A stretch of DNA of 51,083 bases from an uncultured Bacteroidota bacterium (GTDB lineage Bacteria > Bacteroidota > Bacteroidia > Flavobacteriales > Flavobacteriaceae), in the NCBI GenBank assembly GCA_902619855.1, contig CACNGE010000009.1, positions 1 through 51,083 of the forward strand, written 5' to 3'. A program made the position numbers and the translations under genes. The notes beneath the pieces were generated by a model, which saw only the letters and a list, made by a program, of their open reading frames with translations, had not been told where the DNA came from and did no database searches. Below are positions 1 to 8,515 of the stretch, in pieces. The first letter of the stretch is position 1; every line of letters starts with the position of its first letter.

Positions 1-968
1 TTGCTGGTGCAATTGTACGAATGACTGGCAGTGGTATGGGGTGTCCTGACTGGCCAAAATGCTTTGGGTATCTCATCCCCCCCAATGAGCGTAGCCAACT
101 GGACTGGAAACCTGAAAAGACCTATGAGAAAGGAAATGTGATTATCTATGAAAACACATTACAAGTCGCAATCAAAGACTTCAACAGTAGTACAACAATC
201 GATTTAAGTAACTGGGAGATTTACGACAAACACGATTACGCGACTTTCAATGCCATCCACACCTGGGTAGAGTTTCTCAATCGATTACTCGGCGCAATTT
301 CTGGTTTGATTGTCCTTGGCCTATTCATTCGCAGTCTTTGGTGGATTAGGAGCACTCCAATACAAGCTGTTTTTTCTTTTTTAACAGTTGTTGGTATGGG
401 TATACAAGCCTGGCTGGGAAAAACTGTCGTTGACTCCAATCTATTGCCAAGTAAAATATCACTTCATATGATCATGGCACTCCTCATTGTCAGTGGATTG
501 CTTTTTATACGTGCAAAGAATCATGTAAATCAAATTCAGCTCCCCTCCAAAAAATGCACAAACCTAATTATTGTCGCTTTTATTTTAACCCTCGTTCAAT
601 TCGGATTGGGAGTTGATGTACGACAATTTATCGACTATCAAATCAAAGAAGCAGGGTATGATGATCCACAGTTATGGCTGAGTCTTCCAGAGGTCTCATT
701 TTATGTTCATCGCTCCTTCTCGTTGGTTGTGGTGGCAGTGAGTATCATGATCTATAAGCAGGTGGTGAAAGAAGGTCTTGAAAGAAAGTATATTCATTTT
801 ATCATTGGATGTATTCTAGCAGAAATTGCACTTGGAATTTTAATGTATTATGTTGATTTTCCATGGGGTACACAGCCACTTCATTTACTTATTGCAGTAT
901 TATTATTTAGCGCCCAATTCCATTGGTTGCTTCGCATAAAAATTAAACCATATGATTTATCGATTTAG
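1..968 (+). CDS. ctaA: Heme A synthase (CtaA/Cox15 family), 5'-truncated by window
   Basis: The reading frame is open from base 3, so the true start lies upstream of the window. CtaA/Cox15 enzymes oxidise the C8 methyl of heme O to give heme A for cytochrome aa3-type oxidases, acting in the inner membrane. The visible protein begins in the family signature GAIVRMTGSGMGCPDWPKCFG, which follows the first transmembrane helix. It continues with a soluble loop rich in D, K and N (about residues 25-75) and then several hydrophobic helices. Histidines expected for heme ligation are present in HTWVEFLNRL, SLHMIMALL, VHRSFSL and PLHLLIAVL. The C-terminus overlaps the next gene by 17 bp, suggesting co-transcription. 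The family call is firm; the N-terminus cannot be seen. Confidence 0.93.
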   Translation, partial: AGAIVRMTGSGMGCPDWPKCFGYLIPPNERSQLDWKPEKTYEKGNVIIYENTLQVAIKDFNSSTTIDLSNWEIYDKHDYATFNAIHTWVEFLNRLLGAISGLIVLGLFIRSLWWIRSTPIQAVFSFLTVVGMGIQAWLGKTVVDSNLLPSKISLHMIMALLIVSGLLFIRAKNHVNQIQLPSKKCTNLIIVAFILTLVQFGLGVDVRQFIDYQIKEAGYDDPQLWLSLPEVSFYVHRSFSLVVVAVSIMIYKQVVKEGLERKYIHFIIGCILAEIALGILMYYVDFPWGTQPLHLLIAVLLFSAQFHWLLRIKIKPYDLSI

Positions 969-1443
969 AATTATTTTAGATGCCGAGGGCGATATTTTCA
1001 GAGATGTAGAGCTGGAAAGCAATTCGACTTTTGAAGACTTACACAATACAATCATTCAGTCTTTTGGGATGAGCGGCCACGAAATGGCTACCTTTTATGT
1101 GACTGATGAAGAATGGAATCAGGGAGAGGCCATTGCTTTAACTGATATGTTTGAAGAATCCTCAAAGTTGATGCATCAAACTGCCTTGTATGATATTTTT
1201 ACAGATGATCAAAAAACAGCCCTTTATATCTATGACTTTTTAAATATGTGGACCTTTTTTGTCACTTGTGTCGAAGAGGCTGAATCTATCGCTAGTGTTA
1301 GTTACCCACAGCTTGTGTTTAGTCATGGTGTTGTTCCAGACGAGGCACCGCAAAAAACATTTGAGCAGTCAGAGGAAGTACAGTCTGACGATGACCAAGA
1401 GGGATGGAAAGATGAAAGCTATCAAGATGATCAATGGTATTAA
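952..1443 (+). CDS. Plasmid pRiA4b ORF-3-like family protein
   Basis: A 163-residue acidic protein. Its first 70 residues resemble the PRiA4_ORF3 domain (also labelled 'IS1096 passenger TnpR-like'): MIYRFRIILDAEGDIFRDVE, then a short helix, then FGMSGHEMATFYV, where the family usually has an H-x-x-x-F pattern. The last 30 residues are very rich in D, E and Q and are probably disordered. The family has no established biochemical role, and despite its historical name nothing here looks transposon-borne. The ATG lies 17 bp inside the heme A synthase gene, so translation is probably coupled. The stop codon is shared (TTAA) with the convergent neighbour. Confidence 0.72.
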   Translation: MIYRFRIILDAEGDIFRDVELESNSTFEDLHNTIIQSFGMSGHEMATFYVTDEEWNQGEAIALTDMFEESSKLMHQTALYDIFTDDQKTALYIYDFLNMWTFFVTCVEEAESIASVSYPQLVFSHGVVPDEAPQKTFEQSEEVQSDDDQEGWKDESYQDDQWY

Positions 1444-2507
1444 TCATTGCGAAGCATCTCATGATTTTCGTAATTCCGCTTAACAAATTCAAACGCCGCT
1501 CGCACAATTCCACCCATATTAAAACTGTTTTTGAAGTTTTTATCAGGGATATGCGAATAGATTTCAGACTTGAGTTGTTTTACATTCTCAGGCGTTGAGA
1601 GCTCATCTTTTAGCATACATTTCATCAGTTGTGTGAGACGAGTCTCTGTGCTCAAAATGCGTTTGGCGATAATCGCTCTTTCTTCAATTTTATATTGATC
1701 AATAGCATTTTTGTCCAAATGATTACGAACCAATTCAACCATTGGGAAATTTTCTTTAAAAAATTGGGGACGATACACCTTCAACTTGGCTTCATAGGAT
1801 TGCTGGTCAAAATCGATTGAACGTATTTTGTAAACAACTTGATCAAAGTCATGGGTTGGCACAATGACATAATTATAGGAACGCATATCGCCCAAGAGAC
1901 GAATCATACATCTTTCATTAAATTTTACAAACTGTTTGGCAATTTGACTCTTCTCGCTGTTGGAACACTTTGGTAGATAGTTTGAAATAAATTCATCACC
2001 AGGGATTCCAGCAATATGTTCCTCTACCAAGGTATCCTCATGAACCAAAAAATTCAGATTATAAGGGGATAGCATGTGCTCAAACTCCAAACCATAAGCA
2101 CGAGAGGCATCTGCTTTTTTTACATAGAAATAAACAAAATTATCATTTAAGATGTTTCTAATTTTGATTCGAAATGGTTTTGAATTTCCAAAAGTGCAAT
2201 AATCAATCGCATCTACATTCAAAAACCTTACGATATCTGTACTTCCATCAGACAAAAGAAGGGTGTATATACGTTTCAAATTGTTATCAATCTCATAGCG
2301 TTCACTGTCATTATAAAAAACACGAACCCATAAAGTGTCATTATCATTTTTGTCCATCACAGAAACTGAACCAGCAAAACGCTCCAAGTCATAATAGGAA
2401 ATTGGGAAAGGAACAGTTCGGTTATAATGAGCTAAATAATCGCCTAAAAAAGGGCTAATTGGATAGCTTGGTTTTTTTGTTGTGATTAATTTATCGTTAA
2501 ATGCCAT
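1440..2507 (-). CDS. Conserved protein with kinase/aminoglycoside-phosphotransferase-like motifs
   Basis: A 355-residue protein of unknown role. The ATG at 2507 is chosen because a TACTTTTG promoter element ends four bases before it; a longer frame would place that element inside the gene. Reading along the protein I see a pattern like the protein-kinase/APH fold: a beta-strand lysine in YFYVKKADASRAYGLEFEHM (K130/K131), a following Glu (E143) in the putative helix C, a hinge-like EEHIAGIPGDEF, a catalytic-loop-like LGDMRSYNYV (D207, N212) and a metal-binding-like SIDFDQQSY (D232). It has no signal peptide or membrane segment. It is divergent from uvrB, with an 82-bp shared promoter region. 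Kinase-like folding is inference; substrate and activity are unknown. Confidence 0.6.
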   Translation of the reverse strand: MAFNDKLITTKKPSYPISPFLGDYLAHYNRTVPFPISYYDLERFAGSVSVMDKNDNDTLWVRVFYNDSERYEIDNNLKRIYTLLLSDGSTDIVRFLNVDAIDYCTFGNSKPFRIKIRNILNDNFVYFYVKKADASRAYGLEFEHMLSPYNLNFLVHEDTLVEEHIAGIPGDEFISNYLPKCSNSEKSQIAKQFVKFNERCMIRLLGDMRSYNYVIVPTHDFDQVVYKIRSIDFDQQSYEAKLKVYRPQFFKENFPMVELVRNHLDKNAIDQYKIEERAIIAKRILSTETRLTQLMKCMLKDELSTPENVKQLKSEIYSHIPDKNFKNSFNMGGIVRAAFEFVKRNYENHEMLRND

Positions 2508-2511
2508 AGTG

Positions 2512-2519
2512 CAAAAGTA
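2512..2519 (-). promoter_or_regulatory. -7 promoter element TACTTTTG of the kinase-like gene
   Basis: TACTTTTG on the minus strand matches the Bacteroidota TAnnTTTG element. Only CACT separates it from the ATG at 2507, so the transcript probably begins at or next to the start codon. Confidence 0.65.
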
Positions 2520-2552
2520 ATGGCTTTTGCGCAATGATGGGAGCAACATCTA

Positions 2553-2583
2553 TTGAGCAGTGCCTGAAATTATGGTATTTTTG
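2553..2583 (+). promoter_or_regulatory. uvrB promoter (TTG, 20 bp spacer, TATTTTTG)
   Basis: The -33-like TTG at 2553-2555 and the -7 TATTTTTG at 2576-2583 are 20 bp apart, normal for Bacteroidota. Six bases separate the -7 element from the uvrB ATG at 2590, giving almost no leader. Confidence 0.7.
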
Positions 2584-2589
2584 TATACT

Positions 2590-4572
2590 ATGAAGTTTCA
2601 TATTGTTTCCGATTTCAAGCCAACGGGGGATCAACCAGAGGCAATTCAACAACTCACAGAGGGGTTAGAGAGTCGTGATAAATTTCAAACACTGATGGGT
2701 GTTACTGGATCCGGAAAAACATTTACTGTTGCCAATGTGATCGAAAAGGTGCAACGACCAACCTTGGTGCTTGCGCACAACAAAACCCTTGCTGCTCAAT
2801 TATACGCTGAGTTTAAGCAATTTTTTCCAGAAAACGCTGTTGAATACTTTGTTTCCTATTACGATTATTATCAGCCTGAAGCATATATCCCCACAACTGG
2901 AACTTACATTGAAAAAGACTTGTCGATTAACGAAGAAATCGAAAAACTAAGACTGAGTACAACCTCTTCCCTGTTATCTGGTCGAAGAGATGTATTGGTG
3001 GTCGCATCAGTGTCGTGCTTATATGGGATTGGAAACCCCATCGAATTTAGAAAAAATGTGATTGGCGTCGAACTGGGTCAGGTCATTGCTCGAACTGCGT
3101 TTTTACATAAACTGGTGCAAAGCTTATACGCTCGAACCACAGCTGATTTTCTTCATGGCACCTTTCGCGTGAAGGGGGATATTGTTGATGTTTTTCCAAG
3201 CTATGCCGATCATGCGTTTAAAATTCACTTTTTTGGTGATGAAATCGAAGCCATTGAATCCTTTGATCCCATTTCAAATAACATCAAGGAAAAATTTGAT
3301 AAACTCACTATTTACCCTGCAAACATGTTTGTCACATCACCTGATGTGTTGCAAAATGCAATTCATCAAATACAAGATGATTTGGTTGCGCAAGTGGGTT
3401 ACTTTAAAGAAATTGGCAAGCACTTGGAAGCCACGAGGTTGGAGGAGCGAACCAACTTTGATTTAGAAATGATTCGGGAGTTGGGATATTGCTCTGGGAT
3501 CGAAAACTATTCGCGCTATATCGATGGTCGAGCGCCAGGTACACGTCCCTTTTGTCTTTTGGACTACTTTCCAGACGATTATCTTATGATTGTTGATGAA
3601 AGTCATGTGACACTCTCACAAGTACATGCCATGTATGGAGGTGACCGAAGTCGGAAAGAAAACCTAGTTGAATATGGCTTTCGACTACCTGCTGCGATGG
3701 ACAACCGACCATTGAAATACGAAGAGTTTGAGTCTCTTCAAAACCAAGTGATTTATGTGAGTGCCACTCCTGCAGATTACGAACTGGAACAAACAGTGGG
3801 GGTTTATGTGGAGCAAATTATTCGTCCTACAGGGCTGTTGGATCCAATCATTGAGGTTCGCTCAAGTCAAAATCAAATCGATGATTTGGTAGAGGAAATT
3901 CAGGTTCGTGCAGAGATAGACGAACGCGTGTTGGTCACTACCCTTACTAAGCGTATGGCAGAGGAGTTGACCAAATATCTATCTCGTATTTCGATCAGAT
4001 GTCGTTATATCCACAGTGATATTGATACGCTAGAACGTGTAGAAATCATGCAAGATTTACGAAGAGGGTTGTTTGATGTTCTGATTGGTGTCAATCTACT
4101 TCGGGAAGGCTTAGACTTACCAGAGGTGTCTTTAGTAGCCATCATCGATGCAGATAAGGAAGGGTTTTTGCGATCTGCTCGCTCACTCACACAAACAGTT
4201 GGTCGAGCAGCAAGGCACTTGAATGGGAAAGCCATTATGTATGCTGATAAAATCACCAAAAGCATGCAAAAAACAATTGATGAAACCAATTATCGAAGAG
4301 AAAAACAACTTGCTTTCAACGAAAAACATGGCATCACCCCAACGCCACTGACTAAAGCTGTTGAAGGAGTTTTTGGATATGACACTGAAAAGAAAGAACA
4401 AATTCAGCAAGCACCAGAGCCCAAATTGGAATATATGAGTGTAGATCAAATTCAGAAACAAATAAGGGAAACACGAAAAGCAATGGAAGTAGCCGCGAAG
4501 GATCTCGATTTTGTCGAAGCAGCACGACTGCGTGATCTGATGAAAAGTTTTCAAAATCATTTGAAAGCTTAA
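2590..4572 (+). CDS. uvrB: Excinuclease ABC subunit B (UvrB)
   Basis: UvrB is the damage-verifying, helicase-like subunit of nucleotide excision repair; it is loaded by UvrA and recruits UvrC. The 660-residue protein has the Walker A motif GVTGSGKT at residues 37-44, the YYDYYQPEAYIP beta-hairpin that inserts between DNA strands, the DESH Walker B box, the helicase C-terminal domain with QTVGRAARH, and a C-terminal UVR helix pair (about residues 620-655) that contacts UvrC. An upstream in-frame ATG at 2560 exists, but the -7 element at 2576-2583 would lie inside that longer frame, and MKFHIVSDFKPTGDQP is the usual N-terminus. Length and motifs are normal. Confidence 0.97.
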   Translation: MKFHIVSDFKPTGDQPEAIQQLTEGLESRDKFQTLMGVTGSGKTFTVANVIEKVQRPTLVLAHNKTLAAQLYAEFKQFFPENAVEYFVSYYDYYQPEAYIPTTGTYIEKDLSINEEIEKLRLSTTSSLLSGRRDVLVVASVSCLYGIGNPIEFRKNVIGVELGQVIARTAFLHKLVQSLYARTTADFLHGTFRVKGDIVDVFPSYADHAFKIHFFGDEIEAIESFDPISNNIKEKFDKLTIYPANMFVTSPDVLQNAIHQIQDDLVAQVGYFKEIGKHLEATRLEERTNFDLEMIRELGYCSGIENYSRYIDGRAPGTRPFCLLDYFPDDYLMIVDESHVTLSQVHAMYGGDRSRKENLVEYGFRLPAAMDNRPLKYEEFESLQNQVIYVSATPADYELEQTVGVYVEQIIRPTGLLDPIIEVRSSQNQIDDLVEEIQVRAEIDERVLVTTLTKRMAEELTKYLSRISIRCRYIHSDIDTLERVEIMQDLRRGLFDVLIGVNLLREGLDLPEVSLVAIIDADKEGFLRSARSLTQTVGRAARHLNGKAIMYADKITKSMQKTIDETNYRREKQLAFNEKHGITPTPLTKAVEGVFGYDTEKKEQIQQAPEPKLEYMSVDQIQKQIRETRKAMEVAAKDLDFVEAARLRDLMKSFQNHLKA

Positions 4573-4652
4573 TTAATGTATGATGTTTTTTGTTGAAGTA
4601 ACGCTTCATAAAATTCATTATATTTATTTCAATAAAACCAAATCTTATTCAA

Positions 4653-5236
4653 ATGAACAACAATAAAAACAAGCGAAGCACCCATCCTTATTCCCAAAGA
4701 CAGTTTTGTTGAGGGGTATATCAAATCATTCCGATTAGACTATACTTTTAATGGACCAATTCTCACCAAAAGCAAAGTAATTATCGATAAAGCATCTATT
4801 TTGACTGGAGATGTTATCTGATATAACTTGATGATATTTGGACATGTGAAGGACAATGTTTTTTGCAGAGGAAGAGTAAACATGAATGAAGAATCCTCTT
4901 TGAAGGGGAAAGTTTATGCTTCTGCTTTCACAAGTTTGAGCGAAAACGAGAACAATTCGAATATATAGTTCAGATTCCCAAAAGAGAGGTCTGAAAAAAG
5001 CAAGAGGGCTATTATATGAAATAACCACTGAACTTGGACTATCACGTGATATTTTATTAACAACAGTTAGAGAGACTTTCTATGAGAATGCATTTGATCG
5101 AAAAACCAATTCTGATGATTTAATCAGCTATTAATTTACCAATCAGAAAAAAATTGTCAAACCAAAAGTCAAGCCAATACCAAGCAATAAAGAAAACGTA
5201 CCCTCTACTGCAAAAAAATCACAAATAGTAAAATAA
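4653..5236 (+). pseudogene. Decayed bactofilin-like (polymer-forming cytoskeletal) gene
   Basis: This 690-bp gap between uvrB and the heat shock gene has no intact ORF but clear coding remnants on the plus strand. An ATG at 4653 starts MNNNKNK. The frame then shifts by one, and 4657-4965 reads VEGYIKS, then SKVIIDKASILTGDV, a TGA stop (4819-4821), then MIFGHVKDNVF and SSLKGKVYASAFTSL up to a TAG (4966-4968). A second shift opens 4982-5236, reading TTELGLSRDILLTTVRETFY and a lysine-rich tail, with one more stop at 5132. The repeated V-x-G-x-V/I pattern resembles the beta-helical bactofilin domain; the C-terminal part is not recognised. An intact terminator still follows. Decay is directly visible; the bactofilin identity is my inference. 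Confidence 0.5.
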
Positions 5237-5262
5237 AAAAACCAGCCTTGGGGCTGGTTTTT
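5234..5262. terminator. Bidirectional rho-independent terminator
   Basis: A perfect 7-bp stem, ACCAGCC with loop TTGG and GGCTGGT (5241-5258), is flanked by an A-run on the left and a T-run on the right. It can terminate the minus-strand hsp20 gene and, on the plus strand, whatever once transcribed the decayed gene at 4653-5236. Confidence 0.88.
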
Positions 5263-5264
5263 AA

Positions 5265-5690
5265 TTAGTTGATTTTGATCTGCTTTTTAGGTTCAAGGAT
5301 GGCTTCTTTACGTTTGGGAAGTTCAATCGATAGCAAACCATTTTTATAATTTGCTTTGATATTTTTTGTATCAATTGTCTCAGGAATACGAAAGCTTCGC
5401 TGAAATGACGCATAGTCAAACTCTTTACGCGTATAGAGAGCATTTTCCTCACTTGATTCTTTTTCAGAAGTCGTTGAAATCGTTAACGTATCATTTTCTA
5501 ACGCCACGTCAAAGTCATTTTTTTCTTTGCAAGGAGCGACCAGTTCTATGAAAAACGCACTGTTTTTCTCTATGATGTTAACAGCTGGCGTTTGATGTGT
5601 TCTAGAAGTGACATCTATGCCAAATTCACGATTAAAAAAATCATCAAAAAGCGATGGAAACCAAGGTGTTGTTCTTCGAATAATGTTCAT
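5265..5690 (-). CDS. Small heat shock protein, Hsp20/alpha-crystallin family
   Basis: A 141-residue ATP-independent holdase chaperone. It has the short N-terminal arm typical of bacterial Hsp20 proteins (MNIIRRTTPWFPSLFDDFF), an alpha-crystallin domain with P-x-V-N-I at residues 37-41, and the hallmark A-x-Y-x-N-G-L-L motif (ANYKNGLLSIELPK). It ends in KKQIKIN, whose I-x-I is the usual C-terminal oligomer contact. The frame extends 24 codons further upstream, but that extension has no family resemblance, so ATG 5690 is used. No CIRCE-type inverted repeat is seen upstream. A strong terminator follows directly. Confidence 0.92.
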   Translation of the reverse strand: MNIIRRTTPWFPSLFDDFFNREFGIDVTSRTHQTPAVNIIEKNSAFFIELVAPCKEKNDFDVALENDTLTISTTSEKESSEENALYTRKEFDYASFQRSFRIPETIDTKNIKANYKNGLLSIELPKRKEAILEPKKQIKIN

Positions 5691-5795
5691 AATATTAATT
5701 TTTAATTTCGATAAGCTTAAATCAAATGATGGACCTAACGAATAAATATGCCATAATGACATTTATAACTTGATTTTGTATGACAAAATGTCTAT

Positions 5796-6989
5796 CTAGC
5801 GAACAACTTCCTGTACTTTGTCAGCAGCTTCTTGGAACAAAACTGCAGTGTGAACAGCCAATCCAGAGTTGTCAATCAACTCTTTAGCGATATTGGCATT
5901 GGTACCTTGTAGGCGAACAATGATGGGAACTTGTATGCTATCGCCCATGTTTTTATAGGCATCAACAATACCCTGAGCTACGCGATCGCAACGAACAATC
6001 CCTCCAAAAATATTGACCAATATCGCTTTAACTTTGGGATCTTTAAGGATCAATCGAAAGGCTGTTTCGACTCTCTCTGCGTCGGCAGTCCCCCCAACAT
6101 CAAGAAAGTTTGCAGGTTCGCCACCTGCCTGCTTGATCAGATCCATTGTTGCCATCGCCAGACCTGCGCCATTGACCATACACCCAACATTACCATCGAG
6201 GGCAACATAGTTTAGACCTACTTGTTTGGCTTCAATCTCAACAGGGTTTTCTTCTCTTAAATCTCGAAGCTCCTGATAGTCTTTATGTCGAAATAAAGCA
6301 TTGTCATCCAAGGATACTTTAGCATCAACTGCCAAGATTTTATCATCTGAGGTTTTGAGTACTGGGTTGATTTCAAAGAGAGAAGAATCGGACTGCACAT
6401 AGGCCGAATACAAGGCTGTTACAAAACGTGTCATTTCTTTAAACCCATTGCCCGAAAGGCCCAAATTAAATGCAACACGACGCGCCTGAAAAGGCATTAA
6501 GCCAACTGCTGGGTCGATGTCTTCTGTAAAAATCAAATGAGGTGCTTCTTCAGCTACTGTCTCAATATCCACCCCTCCTTCTGTCGAATACATAATCATA
6601 TTACGACCTGTCGATCGATTGAGCAATACAGACATATAATACTCATCTGGCTCAGACGTACCTGGATAATACACATCCTCAGCAATCAGAACTTGATGCA
6701 CACGTTTGCCCTCTGGTGGGGTTTGAGGAGTGACTAAATCCATACCCAAAATACTGTCAACAACCTCCTCGACCTTGTCAATCCCTTTGGCCAGTTTCAC
6801 ACCACCGCCTTTACCACGCCCTCCTGCATGTATTTGTGCTTTTACAACAAACCATGATGTCCCTGTCTCTTTGGAGAGCTCCTGGGCAACAGTTAATGCG
6901 TTTTTGGTGGTATGGGCAACCTTGCCTCTTTGAATGCGAACGCCAAAAGATGATAAGATTTCTTTGGCTTGGTACTCGTGTACGTTCAT
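5796..6989 (-). CDS. sucC: Succinate-CoA ligase (ADP-forming) subunit beta
   Basis: SucC is the ATP-grasp beta subunit of succinyl-CoA synthetase, making ATP from succinyl-CoA in the TCA cycle together with SucD, which is not in this window. The 397-residue protein starts with the family N-terminus MNVHEYQAKEILSSFGV, has the glycine-rich AGGRGKGGGVKLAK nucleotide loop, the FEINP metal-binding region, and the C-terminal ligase domain with GNVGCMVNGAGLAMATMD and FLDVGG. A seven-codon upstream extension is rejected because MNVHEYQ is the usual start. It is a lone gene divergent from lysA, with its own promoter. Confidence 0.97.
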   Translation of the reverse strand: MNVHEYQAKEILSSFGVRIQRGKVAHTTKNALTVAQELSKETGTSWFVVKAQIHAGGRGKGGGVKLAKGIDKVEEVVDSILGMDLVTPQTPPEGKRVHQVLIAEDVYYPGTSEPDEYYMSVLLNRSTGRNMIMYSTEGGVDIETVAEEAPHLIFTEDIDPAVGLMPFQARRVAFNLGLSGNGFKEMTRFVTALYSAYVQSDSSLFEINPVLKTSDDKILAVDAKVSLDDNALFRHKDYQELRDLREENPVEIEAKQVGLNYVALDGNVGCMVNGAGLAMATMDLIKQAGGEPANFLDVGGTADAERVETAFRLILKDPKVKAILVNIFGGIVRCDRVAQGIVDAYKNMGDSIQVPIIVRLQGTNANIAKELIDNSGLAVHTAVLFQEAADKVQEVVR

Positions 6990-7007
6990 TGTATTGTTTG
7001 TTTGGTG

Positions 7008-7015
7008 CAAAAATA
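7008..7015 (-). promoter_or_regulatory. sucC -7 element TATTTTTG
   Basis: TATTTTTG on the minus strand with a TTG 18 bp further upstream. The leader to ATG 6989 is roughly 15 nt and has no Shine-Dalgarno sequence. Confidence 0.68.
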
Positions 7016-7108
7016 GAAAACAACCATCGATAACAATAGTGAAATCTATTTTTGTTTTTGTTATATTTATAACATTTTGTTGTATTTTTATAATAAAGTA
7101 AAAAGTAC

Positions 7109-7139
7109 TTTGATTTCAGTGGAGACAAAGCTAGATTTG
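7109..7139 (+). promoter_or_regulatory. lysA promoter (TTTG, 19 bp spacer, TAGATTTG)
   Basis: TTTG at 7109-7112 and TAGATTTG at 7132-7139 are separated by 19 bp. This is the best complete Bacteroidota -33/-7 consensus in the window. The ATG follows 13 nt after the -7 element. Confidence 0.8.
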
Positions 7140-7152
7140 TAGTAAATTTTAA

Positions 7153-8379
7153 ATGATGGTGAATTCTATATTGACATCGATTGCAAATCAATTTGGGAGT
7201 CCAATCTACGTCTATGACGCTGAGAAGATAGAGCAGCAGTATACCCGTTTATCTAAATCGTTTAAGCATGTATCGCAATTGCGAATCAACTATGCTGTGA
7301 AGGCGTTGTCAAATGTCAATATCCTTAGCTATTTGCACAGCTTGGGTGCTGGACTCGACACTGTCTCGATTCAGGAAGTCAAGTTGGGTCTCTACGCAGG
7401 CGTGCCAGCACAGAAGATCATCTTTACACCCAATGGAGTTTCTCTTGAAGAGCTAGAGCAAGCAACTGCACTTGGAGTGCAAATCAATATCGATAACCTT
7501 ACTTTACTCGAGCAGTTTGGTAGCAAACACCCTGAAGTGCCAGTTTGTGTTCGTATCAATCCCCATGTGATGGCAGGTGGCAATGCCAATATCTCTGTTG
7601 GGCATATCGATTCAAAGTTTGGGATTAGCATCCATCAACTTCCACACATTGTCCGGATTGTCGAAAATACAGGAATGCGTATCAATGGGATTCATATGCA
7701 TACAGGAAGTGATATCCTTGATATTGATGTGTTTTTGCATGCCGCTGAAATTTTGTTTACAACTGCAAAGTCATTTGAAAACCTTGAGTTTTTGGACTTT
7801 GGCAGTGGGTTTAAGGTCCCCTATCACCCAAATGATATTGAAACCAATATAGAAGAGCTAGGAGAAAAACTTGGAGAACGTTTTCAGTCGTTTTGTGAAG
7901 ATTATGGTAAAAACCTGACTTTGGCATTTGAGCCAGGAAAGTTTTTGGTCAGTGAGGCTGGATACTTTCTCACCAAAGTCAACGTGGTGAAGCAAACGAC
8001 CTCAACAGTATTTGCGCAAGTCAATAGTGGATTTAATCATCTGATTCGACCCATGTTGTATGGCTCACAACATCATATCGAAAATATCTCCAATCCAAAC
8101 GGCAGAGAGCGATTTTACTCTGTAGTGGGCTACATCTGCGAAACAGATACTTTTGCCAACAATCGTAGAATCAATGAAATTTCTGAGGGTGATGTATTGT
8201 GTTTTCACAACGCAGGTGCCTATTGTTTTTCGATGGCGAGTAACTATAATGCTCGCTTTCGACCAGCCGAAGTTCTGTGGTATCAAGGCGAACCAAAATT
8301 GATTCGAAAAGCGGAACAGTTTGAGGATTTAATCCAAAATCAAGTTGTGCTAGACATCGCTCCAGTGAAGGTTTTGTAA
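7153..8379 (+). CDS. lysA: Diaminopimelate decarboxylase
   Basis: LysA decarboxylates meso-diaminopimelate to L-lysine, the last step of lysine synthesis, using pyridoxal phosphate. The 408-residue protein has the fold III PLP-enzyme N-terminal barrel with the cofactor lysine K50 in NYAVKALSN, HMHTGSDI near residue 185, a glycine-rich FGSGFKVPY phosphate site, FEPGKFLV, and the C-terminal CFHNAGAYCFSMASNYN, which includes the tyrosine and cysteine contributed to the dimer active site. A second ATG follows immediately, so the start is uncertain by one codon. The gene stands alone between two minus-strand genes. Confidence 0.96.
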   Translation: MMVNSILTSIANQFGSPIYVYDAEKIEQQYTRLSKSFKHVSQLRINYAVKALSNVNILSYLHSLGAGLDTVSIQEVKLGLYAGVPAQKIIFTPNGVSLEELEQATALGVQINIDNLTLLEQFGSKHPEVPVCVRINPHVMAGGNANISVGHIDSKFGISIHQLPHIVRIVENTGMRINGIHMHTGSDILDIDVFLHAAEILFTTAKSFENLEFLDFGSGFKVPYHPNDIETNIEELGEKLGERFQSFCEDYGKNLTLAFEPGKFLVSEAGYFLTKVNVVKQTTSTVFAQVNSGFNHLIRPMLYGSQHHIENISNPNGRERFYSVVGYICETDTFANNRRINEISEGDVLCFHNAGAYCFSMASNYNARFRPAEVLWYQGEPKLIRKAEQFEDLIQNQVVLDIAPVKVL

Positions 8380-8515
8380 GAATTTACTGAATAATTTTCA
8401 ATTGTCTATTTACGCTTTTAGGATTTAAAAAAGTCGCTTCAAGTTGATTTATCGACTACTACTAATATCCAAACCAATTTGTTAGTGCATTTTGCAGCAG
8501 GGTTGCAGTTCTAAC

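Noticed and set aside
4183-4618. Minus-strand ORFs of 88-125 codons over the end of uvrB
   Set aside because: Fully antisense to conserved UvrB sequence; no family resemblance.
4735-5028. 97-codon minus-strand ORF in the uvrB-hsp20 gap
   Set aside because: It is antisense to the decayed bactofilin-like frame, has no promoter element or recognisable domain, and its openness follows from the composition of the plus-strand remnant.
6811-7191. 126-codon minus-strand ORF spanning the sucC promoter
   Set aside because: It overlaps sucC in another frame and covers two divergent promoters; the sequence is not protein-like.
8380-8515. Possible RNA gene or small ORF between lysA and mnmA
   Set aside because: No stable hairpin, tRNA-like fold or conserved peptide seen; treated as plain intergenic DNA.
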